From assembly GCF_003711105.1 (NCBI RefSeq), contig NZ_CP023865.1, positions 2,020,001-2,084,000 of the forward strand: a DNA stretch of 64,000 nucleotides, read 5' to 3'. The DNA comes from Actinoplanes teichomyceticus ATCC 31121. GTDB taxonomy: Bacteria; Actinomycetota; Actinomycetes; Mycobacteriales; Micromonosporaceae. Below, one piece after another: positions 8,596 to 16,973 of the stretch (positions within the stretch are counted from its first letter, which is position 1; every line of letters begins with the position of its first letter). The position numbers and the translations under genes were made by a program. Under the pieces are notes generated by a model. It searched no databases. It was not told the DNA's origin and was given only the letters and a program-made list of their open reading frames with translations.

Positions 8596-9344
8596 CGGAC
8601 GTGCACCTCGGTGGCGGTGGGCGGCAACCAGCGCCGGTCCCAGTACCACAGCAGGGTGCGGCGCGCGCCCCAGGCCCGCAGCCGGCGCAGGCTCGCCTCG
8701 ACCACGAGGTCCTCGGCGCGCACGATCCGGTCGGTGTGGCGGCGGGCGCGGTTGAGCAGGGTGACGTCCTCGGACCCGGCTTCCAGGGGCTCGCGGGCGG
8801 TGCCGCCGCAGCGCCGGTACAGGTCGGCGGTCAGGGCCAGGTTGTGGCCGTGGACCAGGACGTACGGGGTGCGGAAGTCCGGCGCCCGGTGCGCGCCGCG
8901 GTACCGGCCGTAGAGCGCGGCGAGCCGGACCACGGCCGGGAACACGTGGCGCTCGGCCAGGGACGGGTGCTCGTCCCGGCGCGGGACGCTGCGGCCGCAG
9001 ACCAGTTCGGCGCCGGAGGTCAGGTACGCGCGGGCGGTCGCCACCCAGCCGGGGCCGGGCCGGCAGTCGGCGTCGGTGCGGGCCAGCAGGGTGGCGCCGT
9101 GCGCGATGGCGTACCGGAAGCCGGTGTCGGCCGCCGTACCGGCGCCGGGCTCCGGCTCGGTCACCACCTCGATCGGGAACGGCGCGCCGCACCGGCGGAC
9201 CACGGCCGCGGTGTCGTCGGTGGACGCGTTGTCGACGACGACCAGGGTGAAGTCGGTGTCGGTCTGGGCGGCCAGGGCGTCCAGGGTGGCGCCGATCGAG
9301 GCGGCCTCGTTGAAGGCGGGCACGATGACGGCGAGGGGTCTCAT
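8592..9344 (-). CDS. GT2 family glycosyltransferase (first paralogue)
   Basis: A 250-residue single-domain GT-A protein. MRPLAVIVPAFNEAASIGATL begins the nucleotide-sugar fold. VVVDNASTDDT and the LLARTDADCRPGPGW segment carry the metal-binding Asp-Ala-Asp. It lacks membrane helices, so it is probably cytosolic or peripheral. It is clearly paralogous to the GT2 gene at 10985-11725 (shared ATLDALAAQTDT, VVDN-STD, LARTDADC and CGG-R segments). The start overlaps the ligase stop by four bases and the stop overlaps the P450 start. It probably modifies the operon product; sugar donor and acceptor cannot be read from sequence. Confidence 0.88.
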   Translation of the reverse strand: MRPLAVIVPAFNEAASIGATLDALAAQTDTDFTLVVVDNASTDDTAAVVRRCGAPFPIEVVTEPEPGAGTAADTGFRYAIAHGATLLARTDADCRPGPGWVATARAYLTSGAELVCGRSVPRRDEHPSLAERHVFPAVVRLAALYGRYRGAHRAPDFRTPYVLVHGHNLALTADLYRRCGGTAREPLEAGSEDVTLLNRARRHTDRIVRAEDLVVEASLRRLRAWGARRTLLWYWDRRWLPPTATEVHVR

Positions 9345-10954
9345 CGGCGTACCTCGGCTCGGGCGAACGCGGCGGCGGCCGCGCGGTCCGGCTTGCGGGA
9401 GCGGCCGGCCAGCGGCACGGGCGCGAGGAGAACCCGGTCCGGCCGGGCGGCGCCCATCCGCCGCAGCGGGTCGCGCAACGCGGCCCGGACCGCCGAGGGG
9501 TCCGCGCCCGGTGCGGTCTCGACGATCGCCACGACCTGCTCGTCGCCGTCGGTGGCCGGGATCCCGACCAGGACGGCCAGGGACACGCCGGGCACGTGCA
9601 GGGACGGCTCGTAGAGTCCGGGATAGATGTTCTCGGCGCGGCGCAGGATCATGTCCTTGGCCCGCCCGGCCAGGACGACCCGGCGGCCGTCGAGGCGGGC
9701 GAGGTCGCCGGTGGCGATCCACTCGTGTGGTTCGGCGCCCAGATAGCGGTCGCAGACCCCGGCCCCGGCCAGCAGCAGCTCCCCGGCCCGGTCCGAGCCC
9801 GGAGCGGGACCGGGGGGTGCTGAACCGGGGCGCGTGCCGGGTCCGGGTCCGGAGGGTGCTGAACCGGGGCGCGTGCCGGGTCCGGAGGATGCGCCCGGCG
9901 CGGGAAGCTGCGGTGTGCCCGGCGCGGGGCGCGACGGCGCGCCCGGCGGCGGGCCGAGCCGGGCGCGGACACCCGGCAGCAGCTCGCCGACCAGGTCGCC
10001 GTCCGCGGTGTGCGCGGCCTTCCCGGCCGCTTCGACGGCGGCCGCCGGGAAGACCTCGGTCAGCGCGTACACGCACCACGCCTGCTCGGCCCCGGCCGCC
10101 CGGACCCGGTCGAGCAGCGCCGCCGAGACCGGCGCGGATCCGCTGTAGACCCGGCCGCCGAACGGGACCCCGGCGTCCAGCGCGGCCCGCAGCTGCGGCG
10201 GTGTCAGATAGGTGGCCTGTGGCCGCAGCGCGGTCATCTGCCGGGCCAGCGAGCCTGGCCGGCGGGCCGGCACGGCCACCGGCGCGCCCACGGCCAGCGC
10301 CGGGACCAGCACGAAGAACATCCCGCCGAGGATCGGCACGCCGGGCCGCGGTCGTACCAGCTCGGCGACCGCGCGCATCCCGGCCCCGAGTCCGGTCCGG
10401 GTGTGCACGACGGCGCGCGGGCTGGCCGTCGTCCCGGAGGTGAAGATGACCACCGCGTCCCCGTCGCCGTCGAAGACCGCCGGGAGCGGGCCGCCCGGCG
10501 GCAGGGCCGGGGCGGACCCGGGCAGGCGGCGGCCGACGGTGACGGTCGGGGCGAGCCGGGACAGGTCGGGCAGGGCCAGGCCGGCGCGGCGGGCCAGCGG
10601 CGCGGCCCAGCCGGCGACCGCCTGGGCGGCCGCGTCGGCGACGATCAGCGCCGGCCGCGCCAGCGCGAGCCGGGCGAGCAGGACGTCCGGCCCGGCGGAG
10701 GGGTCGAGCACGGCGATGCGCAGGCCCATCCGGTACGCGGCCAGCAGCACCGCCAGGGCCCGCGCCCCCGGGCGCACGGCGACCCCGAGTGTGTCGCCGG
10801 GGCGCAGACCACGGGCGTGCAGGGCGGCGGCGTACCGGTCGCGAAGCTCGGCCAGGTCTCCCCGGCTGACCCGGCGGCGGCCCAGCAACGCCGGGGTGTC
10901 GTCGCCGGGCCGCAGGCCGGCGGTCAGCTCATCGAGCACGGCAGCGCCCGGCAT
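9341..10954 (-). CDS. AMP-dependent acyl ligase, OleC-like (ANL superfamily)
   Basis: A 537-residue adenylate-forming enzyme. Seen: P-loop VIFTSGTTASPRAVVHT, the motif YALTEVFPAAAVE, GDLARLDGRRVVLAGRAKDMI, and the C-terminal catalytic Lys in GRSRKPDR. The Ala/Leu-Thr-Glu-x-x-Pro form with following Val-Glu resembles OleC (YGATEALPVxSIE), which turns beta-hydroxy acids into beta-lactones, more than ordinary acyl-CoA synthetases. That reading is from memory and needs a tree. Residues about 345-400 are a Pro/Gly/Ala insert encoded by tandem repeats, between the core and the C-terminal lid domain. It starts 30 bp after the upstream GT2 gene without a strong ribosome-binding site, and its stop overlaps the next start. 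Confidence 0.85.
   Translation of the reverse strand: MPGAAVLDELTAGLRPGDDTPALLGRRRVSRGDLAELRDRYAAALHARGLRPGDTLGVAVRPGARALAVLLAAYRMGLRIAVLDPSAGPDVLLARLALARPALIVADAAAQAVAGWAAPLARRAGLALPDLSRLAPTVTVGRRLPGSAPALPPGGPLPAVFDGDGDAVVIFTSGTTASPRAVVHTRTGLGAGMRAVAELVRPRPGVPILGGMFFVLVPALAVGAPVAVPARRPGSLARQMTALRPQATYLTPPQLRAALDAGVPFGGRVYSGSAPVSAALLDRVRAAGAEQAWCVYALTEVFPAAAVEAAGKAAHTADGDLVGELLPGVRARLGPPPGAPSRPAPGTPQLPAPGASSGPGTRPGSAPSGPGPGTRPGSAPPGPAPGSDRAGELLLAGAGVCDRYLGAEPHEWIATGDLARLDGRRVVLAGRAKDMILRRAENIYPGLYEPSLHVPGVSLAVLVGIPATDGDEQVVAIVETAPGADPSAVRAALRDPLRRMGAARPDRVLLAPVPLAGRSRKPDRAAAAAFARAEVRR
9816..9887 (-). repeat. In-frame 33-39 bp repeat inside the ligase gene
   Basis: Two copies of a unit beginning GGTGCTGAACCGGGGCGCGT at 9816 and 9855. 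The first carries an extra six bases, so the reading frame is kept. They encode Gly-Pro-Gly-Thr-Arg-Pro-Gly-Ser-Ala-Pro in the linker between the ligase N- and C-domains. Confidence 0.75.
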
Positions 10955-10984
10955 GGCGGGGACGGGTGATGGTCGCCGGCATGG

Positions 10985-11725
10985 TCACCTCGGGTCCGGG
11001 GTGAGCGGGCCGCTGCCGCGGTCGAGGTACCACCGGGCGGTGCCCAGCACGCCGTACGCGGTGAGCCGCCGCGTCGAGTTCTCCACGACCATCTCCCGGC
11101 TGCGGACGATCGACGCCGTGGTGCGGCGCACCCGGTTGAGGAACATCCGGTCGGTCGGCGACGGCCGCCGCGGCATCCCGCCGCAGGCCTGGTAGAGCGC
11201 CGCGGTGATGGCCATGTTGTTCCCGGCGTGCATCCGGTACGGCGTGCGGTAGCCGTGGCCGCGGTGCGCCGGGCGCAGCCGGCCGAACGCGGCGGCGATC
11301 GTGACCAGCCCGGCGAAGGCCACCCGCCCGGCCGGGCCGTGCTCGTCGCGGCGTGCGGTGATCCGCCCGCACACCATGCCGGCCCCGCCGTGCAGCGCGG
11401 CCCGGGCCGCCGCCACCCAGCCGGGCCGGGGCAGGCAGTCCGCGTCGGTACGGGCCAGGAAGCCGGCCCCGGCGGCGATGGCGTGCCGGAACCCGGTGTC
11501 GACGGCGCAGCCGACGCCCTTCTCCGGCTCGGCGATCAGGCGCACCGGGAACGGGGCGCGGCCGGCGAACGCCTCGACCGCGCCGGCCGTGGTGTCGGTC
11601 GAGCCGTTGTCGACCACGAGCAGGGTGAAGCCGGTGTCGGTCTGGGCGGCCAGGGCGTCCAGCGTGGCGCCGATCCGGGCGGCCTCGTTGTATGCCGGGA
11701 CCACCACCCACAGGTTCGTGGTCAC
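10985..11725 (-). CDS. GT2 family glycosyltransferase (second paralogue)
   Basis: A 246-residue GT-A fold protein: NLWVVVPAYNEAARIGATL, LLVVDNGSTDTT, and FLARTDADCLPRPGW with the Asp-Ala-Asp metal motif. No membrane segment. It is a paralogue of the GT2 gene two positions downstream; the pair flanks the ligase gene, suggesting tandem duplication and division of labour (two sugars or two sites). Its ATG overlaps the stop of the ketosynthase-like gene by four bases. Substrates are unknown. Confidence 0.88.
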   Translation of the reverse strand: MTTNLWVVVPAYNEAARIGATLDALAAQTDTGFTLLVVDNGSTDTTAGAVEAFAGRAPFPVRLIAEPEKGVGCAVDTGFRHAIAAGAGFLARTDADCLPRPGWVAAARAALHGGAGMVCGRITARRDEHGPAGRVAFAGLVTIAAAFGRLRPAHRGHGYRTPYRMHAGNNMAITAALYQACGGMPRRPSPTDRMFLNRVRRTTASIVRSREMVVENSTRRLTAYGVLGTARWYLDRGSGPLTPDPR

Positions 11726-12717
11726 GAGTGCTCCCAGACCATGGTCATCATGCTGACCCCGCCGCCGAGGCCCATGAAGAGCACCCGGTCGCCCGTGGTC
11801 AGCTGCGGCGCGACCCGGGCCAGCTGTACGCCGAGGGTGGCGCTGGCGACGTTGCCGAGCCCGGTCACGGTGATCTCCAGCCGGTCCCGGGGCACGCCGG
11901 TGACCTCGATGAACCGGTCCAGGTAGGGCAGGGTCACCTGGTGCACCAGGATCCGGGCGTAGTCGGTGTGCTCCAGGCCGGTGCGGGCCCGGACCCGGTC
12001 CAGGATGCTGGCGCCGACCTTCTCGAAGACGCCGCGCAGCCGGTGCCCGTCGCCGGTGAAGTAGGTGTGCTCGTCGCCGCGCGGGTGCCGGGAGCCGCCG
12101 CCCGGGATGCCGCCGACCGTCCAGTGCTGCGAGTGCGTCTCGGTGTCGATGTCCAGGATGCCGCCGCGGGCGACCGGTTCGAGCACCACGGCGGCCCCGG
12201 CGTCACCGAAGGTGAACCCGGCGAACGAGCGGCGCGCCTGCTGGAGGCTGTCGACGCGGCCGCGCATCGCCCGGGTCGGAGTCTCGCCGGTGACCACCAG
12301 GGCGCGGCGGGCCCGGCCGGCCAGGATCATCGCGCGGGCCAGGTCGATGCCGTTGACGAAGCTGTTGCAGGCGTTGGTGACGTCCAGCGCGTGCGCCCGG
12401 CTGCCGAGCTCGGCCTGCACGATGTGCGCGGTGGCCGGTTCGACCATGTCGCGGGAGGCGGAGGCGAACAGCAGCAGGTCGATGTCGAGCGGGTCCAGGT
12501 CGGCGTGGGCCAGGGCGGCGCGGGCGGCGTGCACGGCGAGGGTGGAGGCGTACTCGCCGGGGCCGGCGACGCGGCGCCGCTCGATGCCGGTGAGCCGGGC
12601 GAACAGCCCGCGGGGCAGGCGGACGCCACCGGCGGTGGCCACCCCGTCCTGCAACTGCCCGGTGGTGACCTCGCGCTCCGGAAGGTACGCGCCCACCCCG
12701 GTTATCCCGACATACAT
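11722..12717 (-). CDS. Thiolase-fold ketoacyl synthase III, OleA-like
   Basis: A 331-residue FabH/OleA-type condensing enzyme and first gene of the six-gene operon. The Cys-His-Asn triad is visible: Cys117 in DVTNACNSF, His259 in ILVHQVT and Asn289 in GLGNVASAT. Residues 93-97 read Glu-Pro-Ala-Thr-Ala, the position where OleA carries its catalytic Glu (alignment from memory). OleA joins two acyl chains head to head; FabH homologues elongate malonyl-ACP. With OleC- and OleD-like neighbours and no acyl carrier protein, the head-to-head reading is favoured. The start at MYVGITG fits the family; it lies 16 bp after the kinase stop, so co-transcription with the kinase is possible. Confidence 0.85.
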   Translation of the reverse strand: MYVGITGVGAYLPEREVTTGQLQDGVATAGGVRLPRGLFARLTGIERRRVAGPGEYASTLAVHAARAALAHADLDPLDIDLLLFASASRDMVEPATAHIVQAELGSRAHALDVTNACNSFVNGIDLARAMILAGRARRALVVTGETPTRAMRGRVDSLQQARRSFAGFTFGDAGAAVVLEPVARGGILDIDTETHSQHWTVGGIPGGGSRHPRGDEHTYFTGDGHRLRGVFEKVGASILDRVRARTGLEHTDYARILVHQVTLPYLDRFIEVTGVPRDRLEITVTGLGNVASATLGVQLARVAPQLTTGDRVLFMGLGGGVSMMTMVWEHS

Positions 12718-12733
12718 GAGCGCACATTCTGCC

Positions 12734-14086
12734 CTAGGCGAAAGTCTGCAGGACAACGGCGAGTTTCGGCAGCTGGGCACCCCAGTCCGGGCGGGGGGCG
12801 CGCCACTCGACGACGTACGTGCCGCGGGTGCCGGACACCACCCGCCGCAGCCCGCGCATGGGCCCGTCCTCGGGGTCGGTGAACGTGTACTCCCACAGCG
12901 CGTCCGGTGGCTCGGGAAGCGACGTGATCCGCAGCCGCCGGTAGCCGGGCAGCCGCGTCGAGCGTTCCTCGGCGACCAGCGCCGCGACCATGTCGGCGGG
13001 TGGGTGCGGCCATCGCCTGATCCGCAGCGTGACCCGGCCGGGCGGGTCGGTGAAGGTGACCGTGCCGGCGATCCGGCCGGGCGACCAGCCGGCCGGGACC
13101 GCCAGCTGGAAGCCGGCCGGGTCGCTCCACGTCGTGTAGCCGGCCGGGGTGCCGGCCGACGGCGGGCGCTCGTCGCCCTGCGCGCTGCCGCCGATCACCA
13201 GGGTGGCGACCAGGGTGAGGGCGGCGGCGAGAGCGGGCACCCGCCGGCGGATCCGGGACCGGGGCGGCGGCTCGACGGCACGGCGCAGCAGCTCGGCGGT
13301 GCCGGCCGGGTCCAGGCGGGCGCCCGGGTCGTAACGCAGCAGGCCGGCCAGGACCGGGGTGAGCGGGCCGGCCCGGCGGGACGGGTCGGGCGGGCCGTCG
13401 GCCAGGGCACGCAGGGTGGCGGCGGTGCTGCTGCGGGCGTACGGCGGCCGCCCCTCGACCGCGTGGTACAGCGTCGCGCCGAGCGACCACATGTCGGAAC
13501 TGGCCGTGGACACCCGGTCGAAGAGGCGTTCCGGGGCGATGTATTTCGGGGAGCCGAGCACGACCCGCGCCCCGGTCAGCGCGGCGACCCCGGCCTCGGT
13601 CACCGCAGGACCGAAATCGATCAGTACGACCCGGCCGTCGTCAGCGATCAGCACGTTGCCGGGCTTGACGTCGAGATGCAGCAGCCCGGCCCGGCCGACG
13701 GCGGTCAGCGCGTCCAGCACGGCCAGGCCGATCCGTGCGACCCGGGCCGGTGGCAGCGGCCCTCGCTCCTGGATGAGCTGCTGCAACGACCGGCCCGGAA
13801 CGTATTCCATGATCAGCCAGGGGCCGTTCGGGTCGGGCAGGACGTCCAGGGTGCGGATCACGTGCGGGTGCCGGACGCGGGCCGCCGCCTGCGCCTCGCT
13901 GACCGCCCAGGTGCGCACCACGGCCTGCTGGTCGGGGCGCAGTCCGGGTGGGACGGTGCACTGTTTGATCGCGACGTCGATGTGCCGGACCTCGTCGTGG
14001 GCGAGCCAGACGTGGCTCATGCCTCCGGAGCCGAGGGGCCGGATGATCCGGTAGCGCCCGGCGATGACCGCTTGCACCGTGACCAA
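12734..14086 (-). CDS. Membrane Ser/Thr protein kinase with extracytoplasmic domain
   Basis: About 450 residues: kinase domain, transmembrane helix, outside domain. Seen: Gly-rich loop PLGSGGMSHVWLA, VAIKQ lysine, LLHLDVKPGNVLI catalytic loop, LIDFGPA metal loop and GSPKYIAPERL. The catalytic loop has Leu where most kinases have Arg (HLD rather than HRD), so it is a non-RD kinase that may not need activation-loop phosphorylation. The helix near RRRVPALAAALTLVATLVIG precedes about 180 residues that may sense an external signal. Start uncertain: TTG at 14086 has AGGGG 7 bases upstream; GTG at 14077 is the alternative. It lies directly in front of the OleA-like operon and may regulate it. Confidence 0.85.
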   Translation of the reverse strand: MVTVQAVIAGRYRIIRPLGSGGMSHVWLAHDEVRHIDVAIKQCTVPPGLRPDQQAVVRTWAVSEAQAAARVRHPHVIRTLDVLPDPNGPWLIMEYVPGRSLQQLIQERGPLPPARVARIGLAVLDALTAVGRAGLLHLDVKPGNVLIADDGRVVLIDFGPAVTEAGVAALTGARVVLGSPKYIAPERLFDRVSTASSDMWSLGATLYHAVEGRPPYARSSTAATLRALADGPPDPSRRAGPLTPVLAGLLRYDPGARLDPAGTAELLRRAVEPPPRSRIRRRVPALAAALTLVATLVIGGSAQGDERPPSAGTPAGYTTWSDPAGFQLAVPAGWSPGRIAGTVTFTDPPGRVTLRIRRWPHPPADMVAALVAEERSTRLPGYRRLRITSLPEPPDALWEYTFTDPEDGPMRGLRRVVSGTRGTYVVEWRAPRPDWGAQLPKLAVVLQTFA

Positions 14087-14691
14087 AGCCGCACCCCTGG
14101 TGTAGGCCAACAGTAACCATGACGCTACTGCAGGTATGCACCCGGCGCCTGTCAGGTTTCCGGCGCTGCCGCGGCCCCCGATCGGAGTATTGCCGTGGGC
14201 TCCCTCCCTCGTGGACACTGCCGCCGCCGGACGTCCTCGGCGGACGGACCCGCCGGTCGGCGCCCGGGGATCTGCCCGCCGCGGGGCCCGGACCGCGCCG
14301 GCCATCCGGCAGGCCGGAACCCGTGGGCCGCGGCACATGCCGGAATGGCCCTGTCGATCGTGCCCGCGCCGCTCCGCCCGGTTTCCCCGGACGCCTTTCG
14401 CGGCTGCGGTCGGGCATCGCCGCCGATGACGCGAGTGCTGAATACGCAATGACGCCGGTGATTGCGACACGTTCCGCCGGTGTCCGTGAACGACGTCTCC
14501 GGGGAAATGGCCGCCCGGGTGCCGATGACCATTTCCGGTGACCGCTGATGTCGATGCTCCGGCCGTGGCGCACTGATCACGGGCCCCGGGGGTGAGCGCC
14601 CCGGCCGGGTGCTCGGGCGTACCGAGAAAGTGAAGGTGATGACATTCTCGTTACCGGTGGGTAACGTGACTCGTCGGTAAGGGGGTGACAG
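14087..14691. other. Intergenic region, about 600 bp, no gene recognised
   Basis: Divergent promoter region between the minus-strand kinase and the plus-strand TetR gene. Several frames stay open but show only Arg/Pro-rich peptides, with no ribosome-binding site or family motif. It is locally less GC-rich around 14420-14660. It contains the TetR-type palindrome at 14649-14666. Confidence 0.5.
14649..14666 (+). promoter_or_regulatory. Palindromic operator before the TetR gene
   Basis: CGTTACC-GGTG-GGTAACG, a perfect inverted repeat with 7-bp arms, ends 25 bp before the TTG start. A further half-site CGTCGGTAA follows at 14671-14679. Position and form suit TetR autoregulation. Confidence 0.65.
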
Positions 14692-15264
14692 TTGCTCTAC
14701 GGAGCCCCGCCTGCGCGTCGCCGGGACGCCCAGCGCAACCGTGCGGCCATCGTCCTGGCCGCGAGCCAGGTGCTGACCGAGAGGGACCCGGTCGCCCTGA
14801 TGCCGGAGATCGCCCGCCGGGCCGGCGTCGGCCAGGCCACGCTCTACCGGCACTTCCCGGACCGGCACGCGCTCACCGCGGCGGTGATCGAGCACCAGCT
14901 GGACCGCCTGGAGCAGCTGGCCGCCGGCCCCGGCGCGCACCCCGAGCACTTCCGCGACCTGCTGCGCGCGGTCCTGCACACGCAGATCGCCATGCCCGGG
15001 CTGATGGCGCTGATCCGGCGCCTCGACCGGGCCGCCCGCCATCGCTACCGCCGGCGTGCCCTGGCCGCCCTCGCCGGTCCGCTGCGCCGCGCCCGCGAGC
15101 ACGGCCACGTCCGCGCCGATCTGGTCCCGGAGGACCTGGCCCTGCTGTTCACCATGGTGCAGGGCGTCGCCGGAGCCGGCGCCGACGCGGCCGCCGCCCG
15201 GGCCGCCGCCGACCGCTGCGTCGACCTGATGCTCGACGGCATCTGCCGCTCCACCCCCGGCTGA
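14692..15264 (+). CDS. TetR/AcrR family regulator
   Basis: A 190-residue regulator. The helix-turn-helix reads RAAIVLAASQVLTERDPVALMPEIARRAGVGQATLYRHFPDRHALTAAV (residues about 18-68), with the usual YRHF recognition helix. The C-terminal domain resembles the TetR type with Ala-rich helices. The start is TTG, supported by AAGGGGG seven bases upstream; no ATG or GTG in frame gives a full domain. The perfect palindrome 25 bp before the start is a likely self-operator. It is monocistronic; target unknown. Confidence 0.85.
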   Translation: MLYGAPPARRRDAQRNRAAIVLAASQVLTERDPVALMPEIARRAGVGQATLYRHFPDRHALTAAVIEHQLDRLEQLAAGPGAHPEHFRDLLRAVLHTQIAMPGLMALIRRLDRAARHRYRRRALAALAGPLRRAREHGHVRADLVPEDLALLFTMVQGVAGAGADAAAARAAADRCVDLMLDGICRSTPG

Positions 15265-15415
15265 TGGCGGCCGTGCCCGGCCGGCTCAGCGGCACGGTCG
15301 CCGCGTCGAGCAGCGCGAATTCCGGCCTACGCGACGCCGGCCGGTCGGCGTGCCGCGGCGCGGGCACGGCCGCAGGGCCGCCCGGCGGGTCGTTACGCCC
15401 GATTCTTCGGACGGA

Positions 15416-16720
15416 TCAGGTCGCCACCGTGGCGGGCTCGTCGCTCTGCACCGGCCGCAACCGCAGCTGGGTGATCGCCCGCCCGGTGACCTCCACCACC
15501 TCGGCGGTGTGGCCGTCGATCGCCACCGTCTCGCCCGGCGCCGTCGGGATGTGCCCGAGCCGGGCCAGGACCAGACCGGCGACCGTGGTGTAGTCGCCCT
15601 CGTCCTCCTCGTCGAGCTCGACACCGATGTCCGGCAGGTCGTGGATCGGGAAGGTGCCCGGCAGCAGCATCGCGCCGTCGTCCTCGCGGATCACCGACTG
15701 CACGTCACGGTCGGTCTCGTCGTAGATCTCGCCGACCACCTCCTCGACCAGGTCCTCCATCGTGACGATCCCGTCGATCGCCCCGCGCTCGTCCACGACG
15801 AGCGCGAACTGCTGGCGCTGGGTGCGCAGCTGACGCATCGCGTCGGCGATCTTCAGCGTCTCGGGCAGGAAGGTCGGGGCGAACATGTGGCCGCGGACCG
15901 GGCCCTCCGCGCCGACCAGGTCGCGCAGGTGCACCACGCCGAGCACGTCGTCGAGGCCCATCGGGCCGGTCACCGGCGCCCGGGAGTGCCCGCCCTCGAC
16001 GAGCAGCCGCAGCCCCTCGGGCGCGGGCAGGTCGGCGGGCAGGACCAGCACGTCCCGGCGGGGCACCAGGATCTCCCGCAGGATGCGGTCGGCGATGTCG
16101 AACGCGCCACTGATGATCGTCCGCTGCTCCGGGGTGAACTCCTGCTGCTGGGCGACCATGTCGCGGATCTCCTCGGTGCTGACCTCCTCGCGGCCCGCCT
16201 CCGGGTCGCCGCCGCTCATCCGCACCACCAGATCGGTGGCCTTGCCGAGCAGCCACACCACCGGCCGGGAGAGCGTGGAGAGCACATCCAGCGGCCGGGC
16301 CACCAGCAGCGCCCAGCCCTCGGCCCGCTGCATCGCGATGCGCTTGGGGGCCAGCTCGCCGACGACCAGGGTGAAGAAGGTCAGCACGACGGTGACCAGG
16401 ACGATCGCCGCGGGCTCGGCGGCGGTGCCGAGGAAGCCGAGCGGCTCGATCAGCGGCTGGGCCAGCGAGACGGCCGCGGCCGCCGACGCCAGGAACCCGG
16501 CCATGGTGATGCCGATCTGAATGGTGGCGAGGAACCGGTTCGGGTCCCGTGCCAGCCGGGCCAGCGTGCGCCCGGCGCGGCTCTGCCGCTCCAGACGCTG
16601 CAGCTGGCTCTCCCGGAGTGAGATCAGGGCCATCTCGCTGCCGGAGAACACCGCGTTGAGCAGCACCAGAACCACGACCAGGACTACTTGCCACCCGTAT
16701 CCGCCCACGGCGGACATCAA
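15416..16720 (-). CDS. Hemolysin-C/CNNM family transporter-like protein
   Basis: A 434-residue CNNM/CorC/HlyC-type membrane protein. N-terminal membrane domain (DUF21, residues about 8-185) with helices VVLVVVLVLLNAVFSGSEMALISL, the IQIGITMAGFLASAAAA segment and VVLTFFTLVVGELAPKRIA. Then a CBS pair (about 205-330, IVTMEDLVEEVVGEIYDE) and the C-terminal CorC_HlyC domain (about 345-425). Some relatives are linked to Mg2+ or Co2+ export and resistance; the haemolysin label is historic. Met1 and Met2 are adjacent, so the start could shift by one codon. Single gene on the minus strand. Confidence 0.93.
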   Translation of the reverse strand: MMSAVGGYGWQVVLVVVLVLLNAVFSGSEMALISLRESQLQRLERQSRAGRTLARLARDPNRFLATIQIGITMAGFLASAAAAVSLAQPLIEPLGFLGTAAEPAAIVLVTVVLTFFTLVVGELAPKRIAMQRAEGWALLVARPLDVLSTLSRPVVWLLGKATDLVVRMSGGDPEAGREEVSTEEIRDMVAQQQEFTPEQRTIISGAFDIADRILREILVPRRDVLVLPADLPAPEGLRLLVEGGHSRAPVTGPMGLDDVLGVVHLRDLVGAEGPVRGHMFAPTFLPETLKIADAMRQLRTQRQQFALVVDERGAIDGIVTMEDLVEEVVGEIYDETDRDVQSVIREDDGAMLLPGTFPIHDLPDIGVELDEEDEGDYTTVAGLVLARLGHIPTAPGETVAIDGHTAEVVEVTGRAITQLRLRPVQSDEPATVAT

Positions 16721-16973
16721 CTCCTTAGACGACGTGTCACTCGGCGCCGCAGACCGGCGCTGAGTCAGTCAAGGTACCCGCCGAAGCTGAACGCCACTCC
16801 CAGGAAACCCGATCGGCACGAAACCGTCCGCTGCCGTATCGTGTCGCGGTCCCGACGCGCCGGGAAGCCCCGGCGCGTCGGCCGGACCTTTCCCTACATC
16901 TTCCGGGCGGTGCGCCGATTGTTGCGGTACGGCCGGTGACTCGGCATCCGTCGTCCGTTGAAGGAGACACAGC

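Noticed and set aside
6161..12717. Reading of the operon as plain fatty acid or sugar biosynthesis
   Set aside because: No acyl carrier protein, ketoreductase pair or nucleotide-sugar gene is present, and the ligase motif is OleC-like. The alternative is not excluded until trees are made.
14119..14541. 140-codon plus-strand frame in the 600-bp gap
   Set aside because: No ribosome-binding site, composition of a random high-GC frame, and no recognisable domain.
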